The position numbers and the translations under genes were made by a program. The notes beneath the pieces are model-generated. The model searched no databases, had not been told where the DNA came from, and was given only the letters and a program-made list of their open reading frames with translations. DNA of 64,000 nt from Chloroflexota bacterium (lineage in GTDB: Bacteria; Chloroflexota; Anaerolineae; Anaerolineales; UBA11579), in assembly GCA_019456165.1 (NCBI GenBank), contig VRUJ01000010.1, forward strand, positions 40,540 through 104,539, read 5' to 3'. Below are positions 9,026 through 17,043 of the stretch, one piece after another (within the stretch, counting starts at the first letter, position 1; the number at the start of each line of letters is the position of its first letter).

Positions 9026-9100
9026 GTCTATCCCTTCGCTGGAGAGGTTATTGGAACTCAATAATAAGTAATCCATTATCATTTCAAAGATTTATTGGTT

Positions 9101-10543
9101 CTAACTAATAATTCCACCCTCGGTCAATTTACGCAAGTCGCTTAGAGCCGCGTTGATCTCCTCGGGAGAGACTGGACGATCTTCGTGGATATGCTTTAGT
9201 TTCCCTGCCTCGGCTCGCTCCACAGCAACCTCGCTAATCCGTCTATTATCAGCTATAGCTTCTTTAACTAAAGCTGCCCCAGCGGAATAGCCAATCAGGG
9301 GGTTAAGTGCAGTAACCACGATTGCATTCTTAGATAACCAAGCCTCGGCTTTTACTGGGTTGGCTTCAATCCCAAGCACACATTTATTGGAGAATGCGCG
9401 CAAAGAACCGATCAGTACCTGCATCATTTCGAACAGGTTATGAGCGATGATGGGCATCATCACATTGAGTTCTAGTTGTCCAGCCTGAGCAGCCAAAGAG
9501 ACAGTAAGATCGTTACCCTGTACGTGAAACATGGCCATGTTAGTCATTTCCGCCATAACGGGGTTAACCTTCCCCGGCATGATACTCGATCCGGGTTGCA
9601 CAATAGGCAATTTAATTTCATCCAATCCCGTGGAGGGACCTGAGGTGAGCAGACGAAAATCATTTGCGATGCGCGTCATGGTGATAGCCAAAGTTCGCAT
9701 TGTACCGGAAAAATCGGACATATCTGCCATAGATTGCATACTCTCAAACAGGTTATCCGAGGTGAATAACTCCAATCCAATCGACTTAGAAAGCTTATTT
9801 ATCATTTTTGCATGATAGTCAGGATGGGCGTTTAGTCCACTGCCAGCAGCCGTACCTCCGATGCCCAGGCGCTTTAATCCTTCAGCAGACCGTCTGATGC
9901 GTTCGGCATCCCTTTTGACGGCCAAAGCATAAGCACTAAATTCCTGGCCTAAACGCACTGGTACAGCGTCTTGCAGATGCGTGCGCCCAGATTTCACCAC
10001 ATTGTCAAATTCTTCCGCCTTATCAGCCAAAGCCGCGCTTAAGGCCTCGACCACTCCCAAAAGTTCATCCAGTCGCCATAGGCAGCCCAAACGGATAGCA
10101 GTAGGGATGGTGTCATTTGTGGATTGGGCCATATTTACGTGGTCGTTGGGGTGTACGAGGTATTCGCCCAACTTTCCCCCTAATATTTGAGTCGCCCGGT
10201 TAGCGATGACCTCGTTTGCATTCATATTGTGGCTGGTCCCAGCCCCAGCTTGGAAAGGATCGACTACGAAATGATCATCCCATTTTCCATCCATAGTTTC
10301 GAGGCCAGCCTGGGATATCGCGCTGGCAATATCCTTATCCAATAATCCCAGCTCATGATTGACATTTGCTGCTGAAGTTTTAATAGCGGCCATAGCCCAA
10401 ATGAAAGCCCGCCAAGGACGCAGCCCAGATATTGGGAAGTTGATCACGGCGCGTTGGGTTTGAGCTCCCCAGAGTGCCTCTCTCGGAACTTCCACTACGC
10501 CCATGGAATCCATTTCATTTCTATATGAATTTGGTGGTTTCAT
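9101..10543 (-). CDS. aspA: Aspartase/fumarase superfamily lyase, probably aspartate ammonia-lyase
   Basis: 480 residues with the superfamily signature GSSIMPGKVNPV (the flexible catalytic-serine loop), STNDTIPTA and GRTHLQDAVPVRLGQEF. The stretches RLLTSGPSTGLDEI and GQLELNVM resemble aspartases (reversible aspartate to fumarate plus ammonia). HPNDHVN and the IAHNL region look more like class II fumarase, so the assignment is not certain. A complete class I fumarase is encoded 1.4 kb away, which makes a second fumarase less necessary and favours aspartase. GAGG lies about 6 nt before the ATG. Soluble homotetramer expected. It is divergent from the UroD-family gene. Confidence 0.85.
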   Translation of the reverse strand: MKPPNSYRNEMDSMGVVEVPREALWGAQTQRAVINFPISGLRPWRAFIWAMAAIKTSAANVNHELGLLDKDIASAISQAGLETMDGKWDDHFVVDPFQAGAGTSHNMNANEVIANRATQILGGKLGEYLVHPNDHVNMAQSTNDTIPTAIRLGCLWRLDELLGVVEALSAALADKAEEFDNVVKSGRTHLQDAVPVRLGQEFSAYALAVKRDAERIRRSAEGLKRLGIGGTAAGSGLNAHPDYHAKMINKLSKSIGLELFTSDNLFESMQSMADMSDFSGTMRTLAITMTRIANDFRLLTSGPSTGLDEIKLPIVQPGSSIMPGKVNPVMAEMTNMAMFHVQGNDLTVSLAAQAGQLELNVMMPIIAHNLFEMMQVLIGSLRAFSNKCVLGIEANPVKAEAWLSKNAIVVTALNPLIGYSAGAALVKEAIADNRRISEVAVERAEAGKLKHIHEDRPVSPEEINAALSDLRKLTEGGIIS

Positions 10544-10673
10544 TTCAACCTCGGTATCACGTTTGAATCCAGCGATATAATAATTCTCAATTTACAGACT
10601 AATTTCGGCATGCTTTCATTACTGGTATTATATAGTAGCATGATGAAATTTGGATAATATTAGGAGATTATTT

Positions 10674-11837
10674 ATGTCAATGACCCAGCGTGAAAGGGTA
10701 CTTGCAACCATAAATCACCAAGAACCAGACCGAGTGCCTATTGTAATTGGGGCAAGCAATGCGACCGGAATTAAGATGAAGCCTTATCAAGGGTTGAAGA
10801 AATTACTTGGGGTAGATTCGGATGACGAATATATTTATGACTGGCCTGAACTTGGTACCGCCAGAATTGATGAACAAACAATGCTGCGCTTACACAGCGA
10901 TGTGCGCGGGGTTTTAGACCGGCATCCAACATCAACTTATGTGCGCAATCGCAAACGTGAAACCCACAGCCCATTCATTGATTCGTGGGGTTCTGGGCAG
11001 AAGGAAATCTCACCTGGAGAATGGTATCCAGGAATACACCCTTTGGCGGAAGCACAAACTATCGACGAAATTGAAAATTACCCCTGGCCAGACATGGACG
11101 ATCCAAGTCGGGTGACCCACGTCAAGGCACAGGCCAAAAGATTAGCAAATGAAAACCAATTCGCCATCATGGCTACGCCTTGGCTGCTCTTCCCCCTGGA
11201 GCGCGCTTTCGCCATGCAAGGGATGGATAAATTCTTAAAGAATTTGGCAAAATCGCCGGATTTCGCCCAAGCGCTCTTACACAAGATCGCTGACTTATGC
11301 AAAACCTTAATGGGTCATTTTCTCGCAGAATTAGGGGATAGCGTTGATATTATCAAAATTGGTGATGACCTCGGGACCCAATCAAGTTTAATGATTTCGC
11401 CAACCATGTACCGCAAAATTCTCAAACCCATCCATGCGGATTACATCCAATTTATCAAAGAGCGAACTAAGGCTAAAGTCTTTTTCCACACAGATGGAGA
11501 TGTTTTTCCACTAATCGATGACTTCATCGAGATTGGGGTGGATATTCTCAACCCGATCCAAACTTCGGCTGGAAAAATGGCAAATCTCGAGGAATTGAAA
11601 CTCCGTTTTGGGAAGAAGATAGTATTTTGTGGAGGCATCGACACACACCAATTATTACCCCATGGCAGCCCAAAAGAGATTCGGGAAGAAGTCCGTCGAG
11701 TGATCAATATTTTAGCTCCCGGCGGCGGCTATATGGTAGCGGCAGTCCACACGATTATGGATGATGTTCCACCAGATAATATCTTAGCGATGGTGGATGC
11801 CGTGGAGGAGTTTGGCTATTACCCGTTGAATTCCTAG
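10674..11837 (+). CDS. Uroporphyrinogen decarboxylase (UroD) family protein
   Basis: 387 residues of UroD/methyltransferase fold: the N-terminus MTQRERVLATINHQEPDRVP is typical of the corrinoid-methyltransferase side of the family. Other features are FFHTDGDVFPLIDDFIEIGVDILNPIQ, FCGGIDT and a C-terminal HTIMDDVPPDNILAM. The RQAGRY segment of true HemE is absent, so heme synthesis is unlikely; members of this branch move methyl groups between cobamides and thiols or have unknown roles. ATG 10674 is chosen because AGGAG sits 7 nt upstream; the frame opens earlier at 10650. No corrinoid protein gene is adjacent. Substrate unknown. Confidence 0.82.
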   Translation: MSMTQRERVLATINHQEPDRVPIVIGASNATGIKMKPYQGLKKLLGVDSDDEYIYDWPELGTARIDEQTMLRLHSDVRGVLDRHPTSTYVRNRKRETHSPFIDSWGSGQKEISPGEWYPGIHPLAEAQTIDEIENYPWPDMDDPSRVTHVKAQAKRLANENQFAIMATPWLLFPLERAFAMQGMDKFLKNLAKSPDFAQALLHKIADLCKTLMGHFLAELGDSVDIIKIGDDLGTQSSLMISPTMYRKILKPIHADYIQFIKERTKAKVFFHTDGDVFPLIDDFIEIGVDILNPIQTSAGKMANLEELKLRFGKKIVFCGGIDTHQLLPHGSPKEIREEVRRVINILAPGGGYMVAAVHTIMDDVPPDNILAMVDAVEEFGYYPLNS

Positions 11838-11880
11838 TTGGTATCGACCAAACCCTATTGTCGTTAGGAGCGATACCAAC
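11837..11880. terminator. Stem-loop between convergent genes
   Basis: GTTGGTATCG (11837-11846) and its exact complement CGATACCAAC (11871-11880) form a 10-bp stem with a 24-nt loop. It separates the UroD-family and fumarase genes. There is no U-tract, so its role as a bidirectional terminator is tentative. Confidence 0.35.
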
Positions 11881-11894
11881 GAGCGAAGAATCTC

Positions 11895-12512
11895 TTAAGC
11901 AAGCAGGCTATCTAAGATTTTCTTAGACTTCTGGTCAACCTCATCGTGAATGCTGCTGCCGTGGCTGTCCATAGTTACCACTACCGGGAATTCCTCGACT
12001 TGCAGAACCCAGATAGCTTCAGGTACTCCGAAATCCAACTTGTGCACACCCAACACTTCTTTGACAGATTGGGCGATTAATGTCGCAGCCCCCCCTATGG
12101 CGTGAAAATACACTCCGGGGACATCTCTGCACGCCGCCAACGTGTTTCCTGCCATACCGCCTTTACCAATAACGCCTTTGAGATTGAAATGCTGCATCAC
12201 GCGTGCCTGGTAGGGCTCTTCGCGGGTGCTGGTGGTCGGTCCTGCTGCTACGAATTTGTAATCTCCGCTGTCTAATCCGGCAACCACCGGACCACAGTGA
12301 TAGATCACACCGCCTTCCAAAATTTGCTTAATAGCCTCGTAAACTTCCTGGTCGTCACCTTCTGGAGCGCGCTTCTTCTCGATAAATGTGTCGAAAATCC
12401 ATTTGTGGACTGCATCCCGCCCGGTTAACATCGTACCATTGAGAGTTACTGAATCACCCACCTTCAAGCTGCGGATGTGATCGTCACTTATAGGTATGGT
12501 TAATTTTTGCAT
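11895..12512 (-). CDS. fumB: Class I fumarate hydratase, beta (C-terminal) subunit
   Basis: 205 residues matching the C-terminal domain of class I, iron-sulfur fumarases and L-tartrate dehydratases: VGDSVTLNGTMLTGRDAVHKW, CGPVVAG, GPTTSTREEP and GKGGM. With the alpha subunit it hydrates fumarate to malate in the TCA cycle. The alpha gene lies immediately upstream with an 11-nt gap. Two-subunit forms occur in archaea and many anaerobic or deep-branching bacteria, while E. coli FumA is a single chain. L-tartrate dehydratase is an alternative, but central metabolism is the simpler reading. Confidence 0.92.
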   Translation of the reverse strand: MQKLTIPISDDHIRSLKVGDSVTLNGTMLTGRDAVHKWIFDTFIEKKRAPEGDDQEVYEAIKQILEGGVIYHCGPVVAGLDSGDYKFVAAGPTTSTREEPYQARVMQHFNLKGVIGKGGMAGNTLAACRDVPGVYFHAIGGAATLIAQSVKEVLGVHKLDFGVPEAIWVLQVEEFPVVVTMDSHGSSIHDEVDQKSKKILDSLLA

Positions 12513-12523
12513 TTTAGCTCCAA

Positions 12524-13396
12524 TTATGCGTATATAACATTATCACCAATTACCGTCATCTTCCGGCGGCGGTAAGCCCAGCACATGTAAGAAATGGATA
12601 CAAAATAGCTGGCCGGCAGCCTATGCACGGCTTTAACTTTGGCACCCAAAACGGTTGTCTCACCCCCAAAACCCATCGGTCCGATGCCCAGCTGGTTGGC
12701 TTGCTCAAACAAGGTATCTTCCAACGCTGCGAGTTCAGCATCAGGATTCTTATCATCTAGTTGGCGTAGCAGAGTTTCTTTGGAAGCAATGAAAGAAGAG
12801 CCGCGGTCGCCGCCAATTGCCACTCCCAATATGCCCGGTGCACAGCCTTTTCCCTGTGCCTGGTAAACCGCATCTAACACAACTCTACGCACGCCTTCCA
12901 GGTCGCGCCCGGCATCCAATTTGCTGTTCGGCAGTTTGTATTGTGCACCCACGTTTTCGCAGCCGCCCCCCTTGAGCATCAGATCTACAGACAATGTATT
13001 CCCTTCCATTTCTTCGAAATGGATCGTGGGGTAGTGTTCGTCTCCTGTATTGTCTCCGGTATTCTTGCCAGTCACCGAGTTTACGGCATTTGGCCGCAAA
13101 TATGTCAGCTTCGTAGCTTCAACAACCGCCTCCCGTATCTGAGCTTTCAGTTCAATTGTGCTCCAGCCCTGAGGATAATGTACGTAAAAGATTGGTGTGC
13201 CGGTATCCTGACATATGGGCGTGGATTTCTCACGTGCCAGCTCCACATTTTTCAATATCGTTTCCAAAGCTCCTCGGGATGCCGAGCTTGGCTCTTCCTT
13301 CTCCACTGATTCCCTCAAAGCTTTTTCCACATCCGGTGGCAAACTGGTAGCAGCCAAACGTACTAATTCTAAAAATTTATCAGTCAAATTAAGCAT
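12524..13396 (-). CDS. fumA: Class I fumarate hydratase, alpha (N-terminal) subunit
   Basis: 290 residues carrying the Fe-S cluster and catalytic residues of class I fumarase. The likely cluster cysteines are in STPICQDTG, GGGCENVG and GKGCAPGILGVAIGGDRG. The alpha and beta genes form an operon. A ribosome site AGGAG precedes the ATG. About 150 nt further upstream on this strand a TATAAT box (about 13540-13550) suggests a promoter and a long leader. The 4Fe-4S cluster of this class is oxygen sensitive; superoxide dismutase and ferredoxin genes lie next door, although they are separate units. Confidence 0.93.
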   Translation of the reverse strand: MLNLTDKFLELVRLAATSLPPDVEKALRESVEKEEPSSASRGALETILKNVELAREKSTPICQDTGTPIFYVHYPQGWSTIELKAQIREAVVEATKLTYLRPNAVNSVTGKNTGDNTGDEHYPTIHFEEMEGNTLSVDLMLKGGGCENVGAQYKLPNSKLDAGRDLEGVRRVVLDAVYQAQGKGCAPGILGVAIGGDRGSSFIASKETLLRQLDDKNPDAELAALEDTLFEQANQLGIGPMGFGGETTVLGAKVKAVHRLPASYFVSISYMCWAYRRRKMTVIGDNVIYA

Positions 13397-13582
13397 AAAA
13401 AAAATCTCCTAAAACATATCTTAAGATGATAAATAGCATACATTGATCATATATGGTAATTGTTGACCAAGGATAATATATTTTCCAACAAATAAATAGT
13501 TACATCTGTCCTAAGATTTCAGAGGATATGGTCACATCCTTATTATAAGTTCACTATCTGCTCCAATATCTAATAATTGTCG

Positions 13583-13614
13583 AAAAAAAAAGGAGGAAGC
13601 CGGGGGCTTCCTCC
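13583..13614 (-). terminator. Intrinsic terminator of the ferredoxin gene
   Basis: Read on the minus strand, GGAGGAAGCC / GGCTTCCTCC forms a perfect 10-bp stem with a 3-nt loop, followed by nine T residues. It lies 29 nt after the ferredoxin stop. Confidence 0.93.
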
Positions 13615-13642
13615 TCCACTCAAACTATATTTGACGGTCTAT

Positions 13643-14071
13643 TTAACCGCTTACGGCCTCTTCCCATCCATCCCAATATCCAGGGCCATCTTCAAAGAAA
13701 TCGTAATTCGGTTTTGTGTCTGCGGTCAAATCAACGGCCTCACCAGCTTCCAATACTTTGGTACTGGCAAGTTTTACCGTCTGACCGTGATGGTTTTCAC
13801 CTTCCCAGGGGGTATCAAATCCGGCAGTGCCTGCTGGCATGCTCTGGACTTCGTCACCCATGGCTTCAAATGCATCGGGAACTTCGTCTTCGGTGAAGAT
13901 TGCCTCGTAAGGACATTCAGGGATGCACGCGCCGCAGTCGATGCAGGTATCCGGGTCGATGTAATACCAGGGCCACTTGTCTTGTGGGTTTCCCGGAACT
14001 ATACATTCAACCGGGCAAACATCCACGCAACCACCGTCACGCAAGCACAGGCTGGTAATAATATAGGTCAT
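13643..14071 (-). CDS. fdxA: FdxA-like ferredoxin with C-terminal extension
   Basis: 142 residues. The first 60 hold two cluster motifs: CLRDGGCVDVCPVEC and CIDCGACIPECP. The spacing resembles seven-iron FdxA ferredoxins (3Fe-4S plus 4Fe-4S), with the first motif CX5CX3C. Residues 60-142 are an acidic, Trp- and Gly-containing tail without cysteines that I do not recognise; typical FdxA is about 105 residues. It should be a cytoplasmic electron carrier. GGAGG precedes the ATG at good spacing and a strong terminator follows, so the gene is likely monocistronic and well expressed. Cluster type cannot be settled from sequence alone. Confidence 0.9.
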   Translation of the reverse strand: MTYIITSLCLRDGGCVDVCPVECIVPGNPQDKWPWYYIDPDTCIDCGACIPECPYEAIFTEDEVPDAFEAMGDEVQSMPAGTAGFDTPWEGENHHGQTVKLASTKVLEAGEAVDLTADTKPNYDFFEDGPGYWDGWEEAVSG

Positions 14072-14114
14072 AATGTGTTCCTCCGTAGTAATCTATGATA
14101 TTAGTATTTTATTA

Positions 14115-14720
14115 TTAACCATCAAATCGCTGGGCGACCTCGTCCCAATTGACAACGTTCCACCAAGCTGAGATGTAATCTCCGCGGCGATTTTGGTAAT
14201 TCAAATAATATGCATGCTCCCAAACATCCAAGCCTAGGAGCGGGGTTAGGCCGTCTGACAAAGGACTATCCTGGTTAGGAGTCGAGCCAACTGTCAAAGT
14301 ACCGTCGGAATCTTTGCTCAACCAGGCCCAACCGCTACCAAAACGGGTAGCTGCAGCCTTGGCGAACTTTTCTTTGAAACCAGCATAATCTCCGAATGCA
14401 GATTTGATGGCGTCCGCTAATGCTCCGGAGGGTTCTCCTCCGCCATCTGGAGACATACTTGTCCAAAACAATCCATGATTTACAAATCCCCCGCCATTGT
14501 TGCGTACTGCTGTGCGGACTTCAGATGGAAGACTTTCGAGGGTTTGGAGCAATTCCTCGGCAGATTTTCCAGCTAAATCGCTGTGATTTTCAAGTGCAGC
14601 GTTCAGGTTGTTTGTATACCCCTGGTGATGCTTGCTGTGATGAATCTCCATTGTGCGTGCATCGATGTGTGGTTCTAATGCATGATATGCGTAAGGTAGG
14701 TTTGGTAGGCTAAAAACCAT
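14115..14720 (-). CDS. sodA: Superoxide dismutase, Fe/Mn family (probably Mn)
   Basis: 201 residues converting superoxide to oxygen and peroxide. Metal ligands are visible: His in [12 protein letters not shown], His in NHGLFW, and Asp and His in [13 protein letters not shown]. The glycine after NH in NHGLFW and the NQDSP segment (second-shell Gln) are the pattern of manganese enzymes. No signal peptide, so cytoplasmic. GAGGTG precedes the ATG. It is divergent from the DMT transporter gene. Its presence fits the aerobic respiration implied by the oxidase genes at the right end of the window. Confidence 0.95.
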   Translation of the reverse strand: MVFSLPNLPYAYHALEPHIDARTMEIHHSKHHQGYTNNLNAALENHSDLAGKSAEELLQTLESLPSEVRTAVRNNGGGFVNHGLFWTSMSPDGGGEPSGALADAIKSAFGDYAGFKEKFAKAAATRFGSGWAWLSKDSDGTLTVGSTPNQDSPLSDGLTPLLGLDVWEHAYYLNYQNRRGDYISAWWNVVNWDEVAQRFDG

Positions 14721-14853
14721 TGATTCTCACCTCATTATGGATGGATATTCGGCAAGGGAGTGAATGAATAACGAATCCCTTGCTGTAGGATATAATTCTG
14801 GCTGGATTCTAGCCTCCCTAGCGATGTTTGTCAAGAAAGCATAAAGATTACGC

Positions 14854-15792
14854 ATGGATACTAAAATTAAACCCCCACGAATACCGCCTCTGCTGGCGAT
14901 AATGGTCGGTATCTTTGCGGCTTCAACTGCCTCAATTTTTATTCGATATGCTCAAGACCTCGGTAATTCGCTGGTTATCGCGGCTTACAGATTATCCATC
15001 GCAACTCTAGTGCTATCCCCGATTGCCTTAACAAAGTACCGCTGGGAATTAAGAAAAATATCACTTAGGAACTTTCTGCTAGGAATACTCTCTGGGGTTT
15101 TCCTAGCCTTGCACTTCGCAGCGTGGATCTCTTCACTCGAATATACTACCGTAGCCAGTTCTGTGGTGTTTGTTTCCACTGCTCCACTATGGGTGGTATT
15201 GGTTTCAATAATTACCCTGCGCGAATCGGTTTCACAAGAAGTGGTGGTAGGCTTAATGATTGCTATGCTGGGCAGTTTGGTTGTTGGGATTAGTGATTCG
15301 TGTAATATCTCTGATCTGGGTATAACTTGCCCTCCTTTAGCAGAGTTCATTCGAGGTGAAGCATTTCTGGGAGATATATTAGCTCTAATTGGGGCAGTCA
15401 TGGCTGCAGGATATTTAATTATCGGAAGGAATTTACGCGCCAAAACATCTTTGATCCCCTACATCTTCATTGTGTATGGCATTGCCGCTTTGACTCTAGT
15501 CACTTTAGCAGTCGGCTCAGGCCAGCCACTAACCGGTTATCCAGGAAACTTTTATGTGTGGGTGATCCTGCTCGCATTGATACCTCAACTATTGGGGCAT
15601 ACTACCTATAATTGGGCTTTGCGATACCTTTCTGCAGCCATTGTCTCGATAACATTACTGAGTGAGCCAATTGGATCTACAGTTTTAGCTTACTTTTTCC
15701 TGCACGAAGCTCCTACCATTTTGAAGCTGTTTGGTGCTATACTCATCTTGGTAGGAATCTACGTTGCCTCGAGAAAACAAAGCAAATATTAA
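14854..15792 (+). CDS. EamA/DMT-family transporter
   Basis: 312 residues with about ten hydrophobic spans arranged as two EamA repeats. The first begins FAASTASIFIRYAQ and the second near GDILALIGAVMAAGYLI; the ends are typical, with a conserved Pro-Gly-bearing ALIPQLLGHTTYNWALRYL and LSEPIGSTVLAYFFLHE. Members export or import small metabolites such as amino acids or nucleosides; the substrate cannot be assigned. The next gene follows after 32 nt with its own AGGAG site. A TATAAT box at 14791-14796 lies between it and sodA. Confidence 0.88.
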   Translation: MDTKIKPPRIPPLLAIMVGIFAASTASIFIRYAQDLGNSLVIAAYRLSIATLVLSPIALTKYRWELRKISLRNFLLGILSGVFLALHFAAWISSLEYTTVASSVVFVSTAPLWVVLVSIITLRESVSQEVVVGLMIAMLGSLVVGISDSCNISDLGITCPPLAEFIRGEAFLGDILALIGAVMAAGYLIIGRNLRAKTSLIPYIFIVYGIAALTLVTLAVGSGQPLTGYPGNFYVWVILLALIPQLLGHTTYNWALRYLSAAIVSITLLSEPIGSTVLAYFFLHEAPTILKLFGAILILVGIYVASRKQSKY

Positions 15793-15824
15793 GTATTGAA
15801 AACGTATACTATTAGGAGATTACT

Positions 15825-16307
15825 ATGCAAATCCGCTGCTATAAATGCCACACTCCTTTTGATTTCAAAAAGGATGAGATCCACGCAGCATTAGACGAGA
15901 TCACATCAAAGGGGCATAAATATTACAATGCCCATTGCCCGCGCTGCCGCAGAGTAAATAAACTGCCAAAGAAACAGCTTCGACGTTGGGCACCGACCTG
16001 GAAACCATCCCAAAAACCGCTAGCGGCGAAAGCCAGGATTGAGAAAAAAGTTGTTAAACCGAAAGTATCCACTGCAAAAGCAACCAAAGAGAAGAAACCC
16101 AAAACAACTAAAACAAAGACAGCCAAAAGCAAGTCGGCAAAACCTAAAACCAAAAAAGCCCCTGCTAAATCCAATAAAACACCGGCAAAATCGACTACGA
16201 CCAAAACAGAGGATAAAAAGGCAGCCAAGGCAAAGACTACTAAAACTAAAACCACCAAGAAAAAGACAAAGAAATCAGCGAAACCAAAAACCAAGGCGAA
16301 GAAGTAA
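15825..16307 (+). CDS. Zinc-ribbon protein with a long histone-H1-like lysine tail
   Basis: 160 residues in two unlike halves. Residues 1-60 contain CYKC and CPRC, spaced 34 residues apart, a probable zinc ribbon with basic surroundings. Residues 65-160 are almost entirely Lys, Ala, Thr, Pro and Ser in AKPKTKK-like units, as in eukaryotic linker histone H1 tails and a few bacterial Hc1/AlgP-type proteins. Such a tail would bind DNA or RNA without sequence specificity. AGGAG precedes the ATG. The low-complexity tail produces long open frames in two other frames, which I regard as artefacts. Role is unknown; a nucleoid-associated function is inference. Confidence 0.78.
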   Translation: MQIRCYKCHTPFDFKKDEIHAALDEITSKGHKYYNAHCPRCRRVNKLPKKQLRRWAPTWKPSQKPLAAKARIEKKVVKPKVSTAKATKEKKPKTTKTKTAKSKSAKPKTKKAPAKSNKTPAKSTTTKTEDKKAAKAKTTKTKTTKKKTKKSAKPKTKAKK

Positions 16308-16348
16308 ACATTACCTTATCAGGTTTGAAGATTTATTTAGAGAACAAC

Positions 16349-16951
16349 ATGACCAAAGACGATGGGAATAACCAGGATAGTCTGAAACCGAACGAGATCC
16401 TGATCGCCGAATTTGAATACAGTTCAAATGTCACCCTGCAATCTAATGAAGAGTTCAGCAGAGTGACTAATCTCTACCTGGTTGCTTTAGGAAGTGTTGT
16501 GGTGGGAATATTGGGATTGAATACCGACAACTTCAATATTGATTATCTTAATCGTGGACTATCATTAATTGCTGGATTCTTCAGTTTATTCAGTCTTCTT
16601 ATTATTGCCCAGTTAGCCAGGGTGCGATTTACCTGGTTTGATAGCATCGAGGCGATGAAAAAGATCAAGGAGTATTACCTGGAAGAACACCCCGAGCTTA
16701 ATCAAGCCTTCCATTGGAATGATTTACCCAAAAAATCTAGGCTTGGGAACAGTTCATCTTTGTGGGCAATTTTTATTTCAATCATAGGCAGTGTAACTGC
16801 TATGTTCAGTGTCTTTTTCGCGAGCATAAGCGACGAAAATCGGGAGTTCCTGCCCGGGATAATTGCAGGTGTAATATTCTTAATTGTTCAGATAATTGTT
16901 TATATCATTGGGTTGCGCGATAAAAAATCTACAGTTGAAAATTCAAGGTAG
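16349..16951 (+). CDS. Four-helix membrane protein of unknown function
   Basis: About 200 residues. Two pairs of hydrophobic spans, near residues 40-90 (LYLVALGSVVVGILGL; LSLIAGFFSLFSLLIIAQLA) and 135-190 (WAIFISIIGSVTAMFSVFFA; IIAGVIFLIVQIIVYIIGL), flank a charged cytoplasmic-looking loop of about 45 residues with WFDSIEAMKKIKEYY. This pattern resembles small bacterial membrane proteins of unknown role. A TTG at 16325 is an alternative start. It sits between the lysine-tailed protein and a giant membrane protein on the same strand, but the gaps do not prove an operon. Confidence 0.65.
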   Translation: MTKDDGNNQDSLKPNEILIAEFEYSSNVTLQSNEEFSRVTNLYLVALGSVVVGILGLNTDNFNIDYLNRGLSLIAGFFSLFSLLIIAQLARVRFTWFDSIEAMKKIKEYYLEEHPELNQAFHWNDLPKKSRLGNSSSLWAIFISIIGSVTAMFSVFFASISDENREFLPGIIAGVIFLIVQIIVYIIGLRDKKSTVENSR

Positions 16952-17043
16952 TATTGGTCTAATCAAAACAAAGACTTAAATGCGGGATTAACCAAACAGG
17001 GTTTAACATCGCTACTAGGATCAATATAACCAGAGGAAGAACG

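Noticed and set aside
9101..10543. Calling the lyase fumC outright
   Set aside because: Segments such as RLLTSGPSTGLDEI and GQLELNVM fit aspartases at least as well, and a complete class I fumarase is already present.
10674..11837. HemE (uroporphyrinogen decarboxylase proper)
   Set aside because: The RQAGRY active-site segment of HemE is missing and the N-terminus matches the methyltransferase-like branch.
15923..16371. Long open frames overlapping the lysine-rich tail, on the minus strand (15923-16294) and in another plus frame (16039-16371)
   Set aside because: They mirror low-complexity Lys/Ala/Thr codons and have no ribosome site or plausible protein composition; the zinc-ribbon frame explains the region.
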